In this document: one piece after another, positions 49,566 to 62,039 of the stretch
Layout: every line of letters starts with the position of its first letter
Position numbering within the stretch: the stretch's first letter is position 1
From: Valencia hispanica
Lineage: Eukaryota > Chordata > Actinopteri > Cyprinodontiformes > Valenciidae
NCBI GenBank assembly: GCA_963556495.2
Contig: OY747705.1
Location: 21,726,501-21,790,500, forward strand
DNA length: 64,000 nt
Direction of reading: 5' to 3'
Translations under genes and position numbers: made by a program
The notes under the pieces: generated by a model
Database searches by the model: none
Seen by the model: the letters and a program-made list of their open reading frames with translations, nothing else
Told to the model about the DNA's origin: nothing

Positions 49566-49639
49566 TCATGACAGCATAAATACGTTAGAATGTCTTGTCA
49601 AACACTAAACCTTAATCAATTCGAAAATCTGTGTCTTGT

Positions 49640-50700
49640 CTTGCAAACTGCTAAGAGAAACTCTCTCATATTTGACTGAACATGATTCTGACATAAGAAC
49701 CAGGCACATCCATGTAGGTGTATTCCTGATGCAGCATGTAATGGACCGCATCTTCAACTTCTAAGTGTTCCTGATAGGCAAACTGGAGGGGGTCTAGTTT
49801 CTCAGCATCCTGCAGTTTCATTCGACGGACAAGGAGCCGCTCCAGGCTCTTCGTGATGTGCGAAATCAAAGCCACCGGTCTGTAGTCATTCAGCTCTACC
49901 AGTATTTAGGGCACTGGTATGAGACATAAAGTCTTCCGGGGGCAGTACAGATGTTGAAGGTGGAGCGAGTACCCACGGAGGTGGAGGGAGCAGCTGCAGC
50001 TGCAGAGGTTGAGGGAGCAGCCGCAGACGTGAAGATGGAGGGAGGAGCCACAGACGTGAAGGTGGAGAAAGCACCTGCAGATGTGGAGGTGGAAAAAGCA
50101 GCCGCAGGTGTGGAGGTGGAAGGAGGAGCCACAGACGTGAAGGTGGAGGGAGGAGCCACAGATGTGGAAAGAGCAGCAGCAGACGTGGAGATGGAGGGAG
50201 GAACCAGAGATGTGAAGGTGGAGAAAGCAGCTGCAGATGTAGAGGTGAAGAAAGCAGCAGCAGACATGGAAGTGAAGAAAGCAGCAAAAGACGTGGAGGT
50301 CAAAAAAGCAGCTGCGGAGGCAGCAACCGCAGACATGGAGGTGGAGGGAGCAGCCGCAGACGTGGAGATCAGACTGCACTCCCTATACAGCTGTTGGTAC
50401 CGCACAGCGCCTCCAATTCATCACACTTGTTTGGGAGTGAGTTAATGTTTCCCATGATGACACAGTGTAGGAAAGGCTTATATCTCCACCTTCTATCGTT
50501 GATTTTTGCCTTTACCTTGGCTCCGGATCTGCATTCACGAAACGTCCTCGTTAAATCCATTAGAATGGGATGTTTTAGTCCATGTCTTGCCCTTGACAAT
50601 TCCAACATTTCCTCCCTAGAGTAAATGACTTTATCAGACACTGTACACATCGTATCAGAAAAAAGCCTAAAAAGATATATTACTTTCAACAAAAATAGTT
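49640..50700 (-). mobile_element. Rex1/Babar-like LINE, 5' portion, with minisatellite
   Basis: Minus strand: 50369-50692 reads VIYSREEMLELSR, then FLHCVIMGNINSLPNKCDEL, the start of the AP endonuclease domain ('GNVRSLPNKMDEL' in relatives). The next frame gives YRECSL at about 50385. Instead of the rest of the endonuclease there is a 27-bp minisatellite (about 49950-50375). After it, at 49666-49875, comes an RT N-terminal block (ITKSLERLLVRRM, KLDPLQFAYQ, VEDAVHYMLH, GSYVRIMF). The copy is therefore internally deleted, with the repeat array filling the gap. Confidence 0.8.
49950..50375. repeat. 27-bp coding-like minisatellite
   Basis: About 15 units close to 'gcagacgtggaggtggagaaagca' with substitutions. 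The + strand frame reads as 9-residue units (AADVEVEKA, GATDVKVEG, KAAADMEVK...). Because the unit is a multiple of three and lacks stops, several frames on both strands stay open. Lies wholly inside the Rex1-like LINE relic. Confidence 0.9.
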
Positions 50701-50837
50701 CAGAAAAATGTTTAGAAAGTTAGTAAACTACAAAAAAAAAAAACATTTAAAAAGTCATTAAACTACAAAAACATTACAAAAGTATAGGAGCTACTCGGAC
50801 TTCCTGCCACTTGACCGGCGCATAGCATAGTAGGACA

Positions 50838-51135
50838 AGCCCGTAAAACTTTCAAAGGGAGGCAAACCAAAAGGCATCCTGATCAGAAGCCCGAACCACC
50901 TCAACTGACTCCTTTCGATGCAGAGGAACAGAGGCTACACTTGTAAGTCCTCTCTATATTTTGAAGGCTGAGTCAAGCGATCCTACAGAGGAAGCTCATT
51001 TCAACTGTCTGTGTCCAGGATGTCGTTCTTTTGGTCATGAGCGATGTCTAATGATCCTAGGTGAGGCTCGGAACATGGATGGACTGTTAAATCAAGATCT
51101 TTGCTTTTTGGTTAAATTCCCTTATGCCTGTAGAG
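50838..51135 (+). mobile_element. Dispersed teleost repeat fragment
   Basis: Contains 'aaaggcatcctgatcagaag', 'cccgaaccacctcaactgac', 'tcctttcgatgcagaggaac', 'acagaggaagctcatttcaa' and 'tcgttcttttggtcatgagc', phrases of an abundant fish interspersed repeat recalled from other genomes. Family not assigned. No intact ORF. Confidence 0.5.
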
Positions 51136-51535
51136 CCAAAAGGCTCCAATATATTTCAACATGTTTAAACATAGCTACCTAGATGAGTCCTGGATAGACG
51201 TAGAACAGACCTTATGCAATAAAATAAAAATTTAGGACCTACCATTTATTAGCTCAAATATAAAATGACACAAATTCTTAAAAAGCATAAATACCAGCTC
51301 CTCTCTGACAGCATGGTGGCAGTTTCTAAAAATGACAGAGTCCACACTAATCCCATGCAGATGTACACCCATCTGGAATAACCCCGATATCCTACAAAAA
51401 AAATGTATGATCAATTTTCCAGACTGGAGGTGTAAAGGAATTGAATACCTGGAACATATATTGAAAGAAACAGACATTAATACATTAATTACACAATATG
51501 GGTTTGACAAAAATAATTTTTTAGAATATCAACAA

Positions 51536-51948
51536 TAGGGATGTAAGAAAATATCGATACACCGATATATCGCAATATTTTATTTCCCGATATTGTATCG
51601 ATTTTCAAAATAAAAATATCACTTTTTTTTAGGATTTGAATGGAACCATTAATGATGACAGTAATTTTTGTAGTAAAATTAAAAGCATGACTGGTAGCTT
51701 GTGGCTGTTTTCACCTTCTTCGTTCCAGTGGATCACCTAGAGCTACTAATAAAACTGGATGTGTTAAAGTATGAAACAGGTTGGAGCATTTAGAATGCTG
51801 TGACAGTTTTCCTACTGTTAAATTGAGTTTAAAAATCACAATATATCGTCTCACTCATAGTATCGTGATATATCACGATATATCGTATCGTCTCCCCTGT
51901 ATCGCAATACATATCGTATCACCAGATTTTTGCCAATACACATCCCTA
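51536..51948. mobile_element. hAT MITE (413 bp) inside the L1/Tx1-like ORF
   Basis: Ends TAGGGATGTAAG (left) and, reversed, TAGGGATGTGTATTG (right). The perfect 8-bp duplication ATCAACAA lies at 51528-51535 and 51949-51956. Subterminal arrays of ATATCG/CGATAT motifs occupy both ends ('atatcgatacaccgatatat', 'cgtgatatatcacgatatat'). Non-coding. It shares TAGGGATG termini with the hAT at 15313-16167 but is a different family inside. Confidence 0.95.
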
Positions 51949-52663
51949 ATCAACAAATTAAATTTATTATAAAATGTAGATTTATGCTCAATACAGTTGA
52001 GTTACAAATGCCAGAAAGTGTTTAAGATTTTTTCAATCTCAACTCCCAAATTGCTGTCTAAAATATACAGGAAATTATCTACATTAGATGAATCAATAGT
52101 CCTTCCTATTTCAAAATGGGAGGTGGATCTATCAGTCAGCTTGGACCAAAACTCCTGGTCTCAGATATGTTTAAGAACCTTTAAAATAACAAAAAAATCC
52201 CAATTTACAATTAATACAATACAAAATCCTTCATAGAGTACACTATACAGGTCAGCGTATGTTCAGGATGGGTTTTACGTCGTCTAATACCTGCTTAGAA
52301 TGCACAGACAATATACTGGATAATTATATCCATGCGCTTTGATTCTGTCCACCTTTTCAGAATTTCTGGTGCCAGATATGTGAGGACTTATCAAAATGTC
52401 TGAAATTTAATATTCCACTTTCTCCCTCAGTTTGTTTGCTGGGAAACTTAGATGGTGTCTCCATGAACACAAAGTTAGTTCAAATGGTTTACATTGGCTT
52501 ATGCATCACTAAGAAAACTATCCTCCTGAACTGGAAAAATAAAAATGCTCTTAATATGAACCAGTATCGAGATCTCTTATTGGACCACATTGGTCTTGAG
52601 ACAGCCTCTGCCTCCACATCTAATCAATCTCTTTGGGCTCCTTTGATCGGCTCCATCACCTAG

Positions 52664-55200
52664 TAGGGGTGGGTGGCCTTTGGTTTGGTCGTATGAGATA
52701 TTGTTGCTGATGTGGGGGTTTTTGCGGTTCGGGGCGCCTGGGGGAGGTCCTTGGGGGTGGGATAGCTAGGTGGATCGAGTGCTGGGTCTCATGGCCCCCG
52801 GCTGGGGCGGGGCTTTGGTGGCCATGGGTGGTGACTCCTGGTGGCTGCATGTGGTACCTCTTGGGAGTTCCACTGACGGACATGGGTTACTGGCCTGGTA
52901 ACTGTGCTGCTCTTGGGTGGGTCTGGGGCGGGCTTGGGTGCTCGGGGGGCGCTGCATCCCCGGCTGGGGGTCGGCCGGTGTGGGTGTCTCTGTTGCTGGT
53001 CCCCGTGCGTGGGGGTCGGGGTTGGCCGGTGGCCAATGTGCGCTGGCATTTTTTTCCCCTCTCTGAGCTGGTTCTCATTGCAGATGTCTGGATGGCGTCC
53101 CGCCTTGTTTGTGTGTTGGGGTGTCGGGCTGGTGGCTGTGGTGGGTGGGTGGCATTTCTGGGCCTGATCAGTTTTTGGGCACTGGACTTGGCTCCTTGGG
53201 CCAGTACGTACCCTGGGTTCCTGCCTGGGCACGGGTGGTGCTGGGGTCCTCTTTTATTGGCGGGGAAGCTGTTATTATCTAGTTGCGCAGAACTCAACCT
53301 GGGTGTCTAATGTCTTTTTTGCTCTGATAGCATTATAAAATTCTCATGAGACACACATGTAGGGACTTTGGGGAGGGCAGGCTTTCGGCAGTCAGAGGAG
53401 GAGCTGTTCAATCAGCTTCACCTCTGGTGCCGGTGCCCATCTTGAAACTGCATCTAGACACTGAGGGCCCAGGGTGGGGGTTGGGGGATGTGTGGCTGCC
53501 TTCCCCACATCCCACCCCTGTGTTTTAAATGCACATTATAACAACACACATCAATACCATACTCGAGCGGGAGGAGGGAGGCTAGGGGTCTTTCCGGACC
53601 CCTGTTCGGTATTGGCCTTCAGGGGTTAGGGTCCGAGAGGAGGAACAGGTGGTCTGGTCGGGACCTGGGCCGGTGAGCTGCTTCGCCTCTGTGTTGGCTT
53701 TGGCAGTCTGGTTGTCTCCATCCTAGAGGGTAGGGGGACCACCTCCTGGCTAGTTGCTCTGCTGGGGTATCAGTACCTGGACCTGGGAGTAAAGAGTGTG
53801 TTTGGGGAGTATGAGTGGGTGTACAGCGTCCTTTCTTGTGTGTCTTGTTGTGCAGGTGAAAGTGTATGGGTGTAAGAGGGAGTCAACGCATGACTGGGTC
53901 TGTATGTTCCTGTGTATCTTTCAGGTTGGGTCTTGGGCTGCCTTCTGGCCTGGCGCATCTCAGGCCCTTCACCAAATGAGGGGCCTATTTCCCCTCCGTC
54001 ACTCCCAGCCGGTGACTGATGCCTCTATCCGCCAGTGCGTAGATGGCTCTCTGTGTCCGGGGGTTGGTGCTCGGATGACATGCCGATTCATCCCTGGTGC
54101 CGTCCTGGCCGGGCCTGGGTGGACTGGGGTGTCGGTCGGCTGCCGCGCCGAACAGGCCCTGCTTTGGGAGGGGCCGGTTAAGGCATTGTTTGGTGGTAGC
54201 TGTTGGGTGGCTCAGCGGGGGTTGGGTCCGGTGCTTGGTCGATTTATTGGTGGGTTGGGTTGACCTTAGTTACATGCTTGGTGCTCTGCGGTGTGCGGGA
54301 GATTCGGGAGCTGGTTGAGCTCGGTGTCCGGGTGCTGGCTGGTCTTGCCCTGGAGATGCCATCCGTCCACTGGGGCAATTGGCATTGGGCAGGGGGGCCA
54401 TTGGGATGTCGGTTGTGGGGATTGGCCTGGGGTGGCGGCGGCGCATGTTCGCCATTGGCTGGCCATCGCCCCTGCGGCCTTGTGGCCCTCATCTGACGGT
54501 CCCTAGTCAGGTCCCTGCTAGGGGGTGGGGCGCCCTCGGGTCCTGGGCCTATGGCTGTATTTGCCCTGGCGTAGCCGGTTGCCGGTGGAACCTGTGGGCT
54601 CATCAGTGTGGGCCCCCAGGCCCCTGCACTGTAGCTCCTGGATGTTCCTCCAGGGCTCTCCTCTACTCCTCTCTTGGGGGTGTGGTAAGCCCTTCGTTGA
54701 TCCGCCTGGGGCTCCTTGGCTCTGGGGGTCCTTTGGGTTTCTATGGCTCCGATCTCCTTCGTGTCTGCATCAATTCCTGGGAGGCGTATCGATCGCTCCT
54801 CACACCAGCTATTGAACACTCGTATGGAGAAACGTAATATGCACCAGCATGCTCATACACACAAACAGGTGTGGGGATTCCGGTGTTTACAGATACATTC
54901 TTGGGCTTAGGTTACCACTACTAAATCTTGTAATAATCGGTACCATGAGCTTTTCAGTGACGCTGTTATTGTATTCATATATCTATTTGTGGGTTGTGGT
55001 TGTGTAGTTCTCAGTTTGTATTGTTTGATTTGTTTTGTCGTCGTTGTTTTTTTCTCCCCCTGCTGTCCTGCTGGTGTGAAGGGAGACTGGGATGTTTTCT
55101 TGCTCACCCCCTCCCTCTTAACCTTTTTCCCTACCTCTCCTCATCTACTCTCTTTCTTCCCCTTTATTTTCCGTCTCCGTGTCCCTGGCGCATAACCCCC
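52664..55200 (+). repeat. G-rich, strand-asymmetric LINE 3' UTR
   Basis: From the ORF2 stop onward the + strand is dominated by GGG/TGG/GGGT words until about 54750, then turns T-rich and pyrimidine-rich (55050-55200) with a C-run at 55197-55210. Many GGG runs give quadruplex potential. The large open frames here, Gly/Trp/Cys-rich on + and Pro/Thr/Arg-rich on -, are by-products of this skew. Confidence 0.75.
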
Positions 55201-55296
55201 CCCCCCCCCCAACAAACCCACAATAATTTCTAATAAAGATTTCTTATACATATATATCAAGGGGGGTACTATAGCCTTATGCCTTAGACGCTGTGT

Positions 55297-56278
55297 ATAC
55301 TTTCATCTCAGCATAAACCCAGCTGCTCTGTCAAACTTTTTCAGAGAACATTAGTGGACAAACAGCATCATGATGTCCAAGGAAAACAGCAGACAGGTCA
55401 GGGGTAAAGTTGTGGGGAACTTTAAGGCATTCTTAGGTTATAAAACAAGACCCTAAGCTTGTGATCCCTAAAACCTAGCAAGAAATGACCATCAACCTGA
55501 ATCGACATACTCGAGAAGAACCAAAAAAAGGAACATGGTAATACTAAAGGAGATGCAGAAATCCACACCTCAGGTGGGATAATCTGATGACAAGAGAAAA
55601 GCTATTGTTGAGCCATAATACATTTAGATGATATTAAAACCAAACTTTGTGGTCAAGATGCTAAACACTATTTCCATAAAGCTAGCACTTCACATCACCT
55701 TTAACACATTACCTCTACAGTGAGACATGGTTGTGGCAGCATCATGTTTTGACAATGCTTTGATTCAACAGGCACAGGAAAGCTGGTCGGAGTCAGAGGG
55801 AAATTGGCTGAGGCTAAACACAATCCTGGAAGTAAACCTGCTACAGGATCCAAAAGATTCAAGACCGGGGTGGGAGTACACGTTCGAGCAGGACAGCAAC
55901 ACTAAACATGCAACCACAGATGGGTTTGATCAAAGCATATTCAAGTATTAAAATGTCCTAAATCTGATAGAGAATGTGTGAAAAAACTCCAAAACTGATA
56001 ATCAGTTTCTGCAGGTGGAGGAAAAAAAACACAAAGACTAGCAGCTGTAATTGCAGCGAAAGGTGGATCTAGAAAGTAATCACCAAAAGCAGCTAAATGC
56101 AACTGCATGCCACACTTTTCAGATTTTATTTGTAAAAATAAATATTGAAAATCACAAATCCTTTTCCTTCCACTTCTCAATTATGCTATATTTGTATGTG
56201 TATCACCTAAACTTCCATTAAAATACAGTTTACATTTGTATTGGGGCAAAAGGGTTATTAATACTTTTGCAAGGCATA
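55297..56278 (+). mobile_element. Tc1 family A, near full-length but decayed
   Basis: Starts in the 5' UTR ('catctcagcataaacccagc', 'cagagaacattagtgga'). The transposase begins near 55368 (gcatcatgatgtccaaggaa) and runs through 'cagacaggtcaggggtaaag' to the catalytic core, 'catggttgtggcagcatcat' (GGSIM) and 'gagcaggacagcaacactaaac' (second Asp region, here EQDSNTKHA). The end is 'gcagctgtaattgcagcgaa' and 'ggtggatctagaaagtaatc'. The 3' terminus ends 'acttttgcaaggcatatca'. Stops and indels throughout; the outer 5' TIR is missing. Confidence 0.9.
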
Positions 56279-56720
56279 TCATACTCTATAAAGAGACTGA
56301 ATCCTTTCGGCACAAACCTGATAACAGCAGCAACATTTGGAGGGAGAACCTGTGTCAAAGTTGTTGTCACATCCTTTTAAAGAGACGCTAATCTGTAGAA
56401 ATTATCAGGTAAGTCAACATTCACAGTTAATTAGCACAAGCAATCAACAAGAAATCTGATTCTCCTACACACCCTTGTAACGGCAACATCTCTATCCAAT
56501 TATCTAATCATCTCAATCTAATCATCTCATCATGGGAAGCTCTTTATGTTCTTAAGGGAAGTAACTGGTGTTTGAGCCACACAACTTTGCTCTGAGGGTG
56601 AAAAGTTTAACTGCTCTTTACTTTGAAGTGCTCCAGGAGAGATGTGAATCCAGCTCCTTTATTTAGATGAAAAGTGAGTATAAGATAGCTATGTCAGTGC
56701 ACACCATAGACTGTATATGG

Positions 56721-56810
56721 TGCACACACATACACACACGCGCATACACACATACACACACACGCATACACCCCCCCCCCCCACACACACATACACACTT
56801 GTGCACTTTG
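56721..56810. repeat. CA-rich compound microsatellite
   Basis: Interrupted (CA)n with CGCATA variants, a C-run (56770-56782) and more (CA)n. Just to its left CACCATA...TATGGTG forms a 7-bp hairpin. Confidence 0.9.
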
Positions 56811-59800
56811 CTTTGAGAACAGAGGAGGAAGGGGATTAACATCCAGGAGAAGACAATTACTAAAATGAAATGCCATCACGATAATTATTTGTAATTAACT
56901 GCGGCCTGTCAAAGCCAGCGGTTACAGTGCGCTTTTTCCATTATAATAAGGAGAACAAACAAAGATGGAGAGGGACAGCCGAACAGACGAGTCCATATGA
57001 TAATCCTGTCTGTGTCAGCTGGTCAGTCAGTAGAAAGAGAAACAGACATTAAGAGGAAGGTGGAGACAGATGGAGATAAGGAGGCAGGCAGAGCATGAAT
57101 GGAAGAAACAGTGAAATAAAATTACACAGAGCCAATAGAGCTCATCTTATCAGAATAGTCTCTCCTTAATGGGACAGAAATGTTAGAATCAAAGACAGGA
57201 GGTGGAGAAACACAACCTCTCCAATTCTTCTTATAGCCCTGAACAGCAGATACTCTCCTGCTGGTATATAAAGTGCATTCAGCAAGCAGGTGGAAGCAAT
57301 AACAATACTGTAACATGAAACTGTGGGAAACTACCATTACATTGTGGGTAATAAATTCAGCTAATTATTTTATGCAAGAGAACCGTTGGCTTGAAATGAA
57401 CAAACAAACGTTGGTGGATCTGAGGTTTGTGCAGCTCTCAGACAAACATTACAAAAGAACTAGGCATTAGGAAAGCAGTTTACGAATAAAGATACAAAAG
57501 GTTGTGGTTAAACATGTTCATTGTTTAATTTAATTTAATTAGCACTAATCGAGGCACATTTTAAAGCCGTAATTTGTTGTAAAGTCAATCAAAGTGAGTT
57601 TAGATATAGTTTGTCACTCACTAAACATATCATTGTCAGTTTCCTTTTTGTTAATTTGGTGTAAATCATTCTTCAGTCAAGGTGAACTCTACACCCAAAA
57701 ACAAGCTTCCACATGCATTTGCCTCTAGTGACATCACATGAGGCACAAGGCCACTGATTGGAGTTCTTTCAAATATTTCCACTTGCATTAATCTTGTTGT
57801 CTCTTTTTTAACACATTATTTATCAAATTCCTCCTACAAAACAATTTATATATTATGTATGTCTGTAATACAACATTTAAACCTAATGTGAGAACGCTGT
57901 ATTGATTTTAGGAATATTTGGCAACAAAATGAGCTAAATCAGCTAAAGTTGAACCCCTCAAACTTCAATTGTATATTAAGTGCTTCCGAATGTTTTGGAA
58001 AACTGTCAAAAATCTTCAAAAATAGTGTTCCTATCAGCTAATTTCTTATGTCTCTTATGAAGATTAGTTTTTTTTAAAGTATGTAATATTTGAAATTATG
58101 AAGCATAAACCCATATTTCATTATCCAGCTGTGTTTTTATTGTAAGTCTTTTTCTGGAAAAAAAATGCACCACTCAATAGTTCCTTTAAGAATATTTTTG
58201 ACTGTCCAATGACTGTTCCATCATTCAGGTTATCTGTCTCATGTCAAAGTTAATTCTGAAACATTTACTTGTCAAAAAAATTTTTGTACCGTAAGTTTCT
58301 AAAGATAAAAAGGGCCAACATATTTTCCTAATGATTGTACTTAAGAGGACAATGCTGGAACGTTGTGATGCTGGACCAGCCAGTGCGGATCTAAGATGGA
58401 ATAAAATCTACTGAAATTGCTCTTAACACCAAAAACACATGAAAGTAAGATGAATAAGGTAATAAATTAGACAAATTAGACACATTAAAATAAATTAAAC
58501 AAATTGGACACAAAGAAAGAGATGGAGTCTAATTCTTCCAGACACGTGGAAGCAAAGAATGCTTACTGTTGTCTCTGATCCTGATAAGTAGGAATTTCTG
58601 CTAGACATGAAAGAGAGATATCTGCATAATGTTGTTGGCCTGTGGTTTATGGTGTAGGCTTGTGTGAGTGTTTACAAGGGTGGGGGTCAGGGGGGAGGGT
58701 GTTGAAGAATCAGAGGCCATCCAGTGAAAACTGGTTAAAGCGATCGATTCTGGGATAAAAAGGAGACAACTAGCATCGGCCAAGGGAGAGGGAGCTAATG
58801 ACACAATCAACACCTGCAGCCCTCACTGAGCCCTTTCTTTATCCACCCTACCCATAACAACAGATGTGGATGAGTGACCCCCACCAGTACCCCCTCTCAA
58901 GGTCTCTCCACTTTTTTCTCTCTTGTGGACCCCCCCCACCCACCTTTAGCCTCCTAGAGGAAACAGCGATTGAGAAAAAAAAACTGCAAACCAAGGAGCT
59001 AAAAAGGAGACAGAGGGGGTGGGGCTGGGGTGATGGTGGGGTCGGGGTCTTAGATTTGGCTGTTTAACACAAAAGAGGCTGGAATGCAAAGAGTTAATCC
59101 GTTCGGGGGTCTCTCTCTTCCGCAAACAAAGGGACAGGCCTTCAGACAAAGGTTGAGGGAGGAGGAGTGGTGTGTGAGGGATGAGGGAGGTTGGTGGGTT
59201 TTCTGCCATCTGGAGCTTTTGTTTTGAGGGATGCTGGAGGTTGGAGGAGGGTGAGCTGGGTGGCACAGAGGTGGAGAGGGGGCTCCGCCTCCTGTCCTCC
59301 TCAAGCAGCCGACCCTCCACTCCCCAGACTTCGTGCACACCCAGGATGGAGTCTGGTCCACGTGCTCTTTGGCCCAGACAGACGCCCCTCAGCTAGGTCA
59401 TACTACACTGGAGTCTGCCCTCTATAGCCCAGATAATCATCAGCTTATTCTCCCTGCACTCCCAGGCCAATGTCACCTCCCAACACCAATGAAATACTGC
59501 AGTACAGTTAGGACACAGACTCGGAGCGTTGGTTTTCCTTTCTGCTTTCCACTTTCATACACATGCACACCTCTCGCTGGTTGCGGCAGAGTCGAAAGCA
59601 AACTAATGCTGCACTGTGTGTTTGCGAATGTCATTCTGTCAGTATGACTGGTAGCTGTCAGATTGAGAGAAGCCAGGCTCTTTAAGGGCCATTATGAGCC
59701 ATGTCAACAGGCTGCACAATCACAACACACACTGGGGCAGGAGAGGATGAATGAATGAAGCCGCATGTCCGGGTTTATTACACAGGGTTGGCCGGGGGGC

Positions 59801-60549
59801 TTTGGGGATGAGCAGGATAGCATGAATGACAAACAATGCAGACCCTGTCAAAGCTCTTATGCCCTCTTCTCGGCTCTCGTGCTGCCTGACTAAGTATTCA
59901 ACCTCCCTGCCTTGCTGCCAGCTGGATTCTTTGTCTGCACCAGTTCCTATTGCTTTTTCTGTCCAGCCTCTTTTCTTCGTTTTTTGCCAAAAACTTGTCT
60001 CCGAATCTGACAGATACATTTTCTGCTCTCTCTTTTACTCTCAGAAATCCTGTGTTGACCGGAACTGAACAATTTTCAGCTCGATCAACTCACGGATCCA
60101 AACCGTTTTTTAACACTGTACAAAAGGAGACCCAAATTTAGATATTTTCAACATTAAAGAGATGTTTCCCCCTCTGAGGTCAATGATGCAAGATCAGATC
60201 ATGCGACACTAACAAACCTACATAACAAAATAAGCTGGAGTGTTGCTGTCAAATTGTCAAACTTACACCTAAGTACTAATTCAAGAGGCCTTAACAATAA
60301 TTATTTTGGACTATGGGTGGAAGAGAACCCATATAAACAAACAAACTCCATGCAGGAAGAGCCCTGCCCAGTATTCAAACTCATGATCTACATGCTGCAC
60401 GGAAACAGTGCGAACCACTAACTCACCATACTGCCTAAGTTTTTTTTATGAATAAAATGATTACTGTACATCTTTGTGCCATTGTATGCAAATAAGGTAG
60501 GTTAAAGCGAAACAACTAATTATCAAATTATAGAGGTGAAGGTGTGCTA
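56811..60549. other. Unannotated intron sequence
   Basis: No gene or TE recognised. 58860-59340 is GC-richer with G-rich and C-rich runs. A frame at 59333-59647 (QDGVWSTCS) is not supported by splice sites or family context. Confidence 0.4.
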
Positions 60550-60561
60550 AAAAAAGTATAA

Positions 60562-60729
60562 CTCGGGTGGCGCAGGGTGTAGAGGTAGATCAACCGCCCC
60601 ATTTACAGAAGCTATTATTTATGCAGCCATTCAATTCCCGACTCTGGGACCTTTGCCACATGTCTTCCCCACTGTTTCTCCCTGTCTGACAACTGCAAAT
60701 AAAGGCCACTAGTGCCACAAAAGCCTTTT
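60562..60729 (+). mobile_element. tRNA-derived SINE with 12-bp TSD
   Basis: A box TGGCGCAGGGTG (60568-60579) and a degenerate B box (cattcaattcc, 60628-60638), then the teleost SINE body 'actctgggacctttgccaca', 'tgtcttccccactgtttctc' and 'caaataaaggccactagtgc'. Exact duplication AAAAAAGTATAA at 60550-60561 and 60730-60741 shows LINE-mediated insertion. Confidence 0.88.
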
Positions 60730-60741
60730 AAAAAAGTATAA

Positions 60742-62035
60742 GAGACATGGATATTTACATATATGGGTTGTATAAAGTCTGCAGTTCAATCAGGCTGCAA
60801 GAGAGTGAGCAAGAGCAAATCTTTCAACAGATAAAAGAAATGGTGAACTCATATAGTCATGTACAATTTTAAACTTTCCATCCCTCATGGAACAGGCTAG
60901 ATTTTAAAATATTGGCAGCTCTTTGGAAATCTCAGACTTAAAGTAAGACTCTGTATACTGTATCTGTGCAGTACACAGAAAAGACACAGCTTTACTAATG
61001 GTAGAGACAGCAAGTGTGCTTATTGCTAATACAAGATGCTAATGACAGTTTAAAGCTTTAACGCTGCCCTCATTTAGTTTGTTTTAAAATTGTTAGATGT
61101 TTATATTTTATTTTGTATATTAACAAGTAATTGGAATAAGCTAACTTCAATATTTAGGTCAAAGCTTTATTAAACTCTACTGTACAATCGGCAACACATT
61201 TCTGATAAATGCGACATTTCTTTTTTTCCCACTCATGATGAGCATTTGAGACAGTCTCTAAGTCCACTGACACTGCTCTTGCAAGCATACAGAAAAACAC
61301 ATTCCTCCATTTGTGCAGCATTACGTGATCTGACAGATTTATTTGAAGACTCTGAAAAGACATAAACCCACATCAGAGGCTTTGTTTTATGACACAGAGC
61401 ATCGGGTTGAGGTCTGTAAGTTCTGTTGATGGAGTAGAGGTTTTCCAAGAATGAAAGATATACACAGTGAAAGGGACAGGTGCATGTAAACCTTTTGCAA
61501 ACAACAGCAGGCTTTGGTGGCTCTGGTTGCCCCCCCCCCCACTCTGAAATCACAGAGGATGGGACACAAGTTTTGGAAGCCATTGTTTTCTTTTAAAACC
61601 TTTAGACTTTTTAGCATTGCTAACCTATTTGTGATCCCTCTAAAGTTTTCATCTTGGTTTCCTTCCAATTCTTATACATTTCTATTCTGTTGTATCTGTT
61701 CTCCATTCTCATTTGTTCTTTGTTGTACTGCACATAGCAAAAAAGTCTTGAATAACACTTCTAAAAAGTTATACTCTACAGCTACAGGGCTATCTTACAT
61801 GTCAAAAGTCTTTGTATTCACAAATGATGTGTGCTAATTGTTATAATCATGTCCCTTGAGGTTTCAATGAAAGGGAAGTCATACTGAAACCTCTAGAGTT
61901 GTTGCAGGAAGACTAGAGCCTGCATGTGAGTGAACGAAGAAGGGGCAGCCATTAGAATATCAGATAGTATTACACTTTTGTTGATGAGAGAAGAGCAGTA
62001 GCCAAATATTGGTTACTAGAGTGTCTAAAAGTAGC
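60742..62035. other. Unannotated intron sequence
   Basis: AT-rich. Nothing recognised. Confidence 0.4.
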
Positions 62036-62039
62036 ACAG

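Larger units (their letters stand above)
51232..55258 (+). mobile_element. L1/Tx1-like LINE, 3' part with long UTR
   Basis: Broken ORF2 C-terminus: TPIWNNPDILQKKCMINFPDW, KGIEYLEHILKETDIN (51332-51535), then after a hAT insert KLLSKIYRKLSTL, PISKWEVDLS, then CLECTDNILDNYIHAL and FCPPFQNFWCQIC (a CCHC-like knuckle) and a stop at 52663. A G-rich 3' UTR of about 2.6 kb follows, ending 'taataaagatttcttataca' at about 55250. The 5' end, with endonuclease and RT catalytic core, is missing. Stops and shifts mark it as dead. The clade is inferred from the C-terminal blocks. Confidence 0.8.

Noticed and set aside
49951..50445. 164-codon Ala/Glu/Val repeat protein
   Set aside because: Coincides with the 27-bp minisatellite inside a LINE relic; start and end are LINE sequence. 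Kept as a repeat, not a gene.
52656..54910. Many long ORFs on both strands in the G-rich segment
   Set aside because: Compositional artefact of the LINE 3' UTR: Gly/Trp/Cys on one strand and Pro/Arg/Thr on the other, no domain, no splice logic.
59333..59647. ORF with QDGVWSTCS, like a thrombospondin-repeat motif
   Set aside because: A single short resemblance, with no further Cys pattern, splice sites or neighbouring exon.
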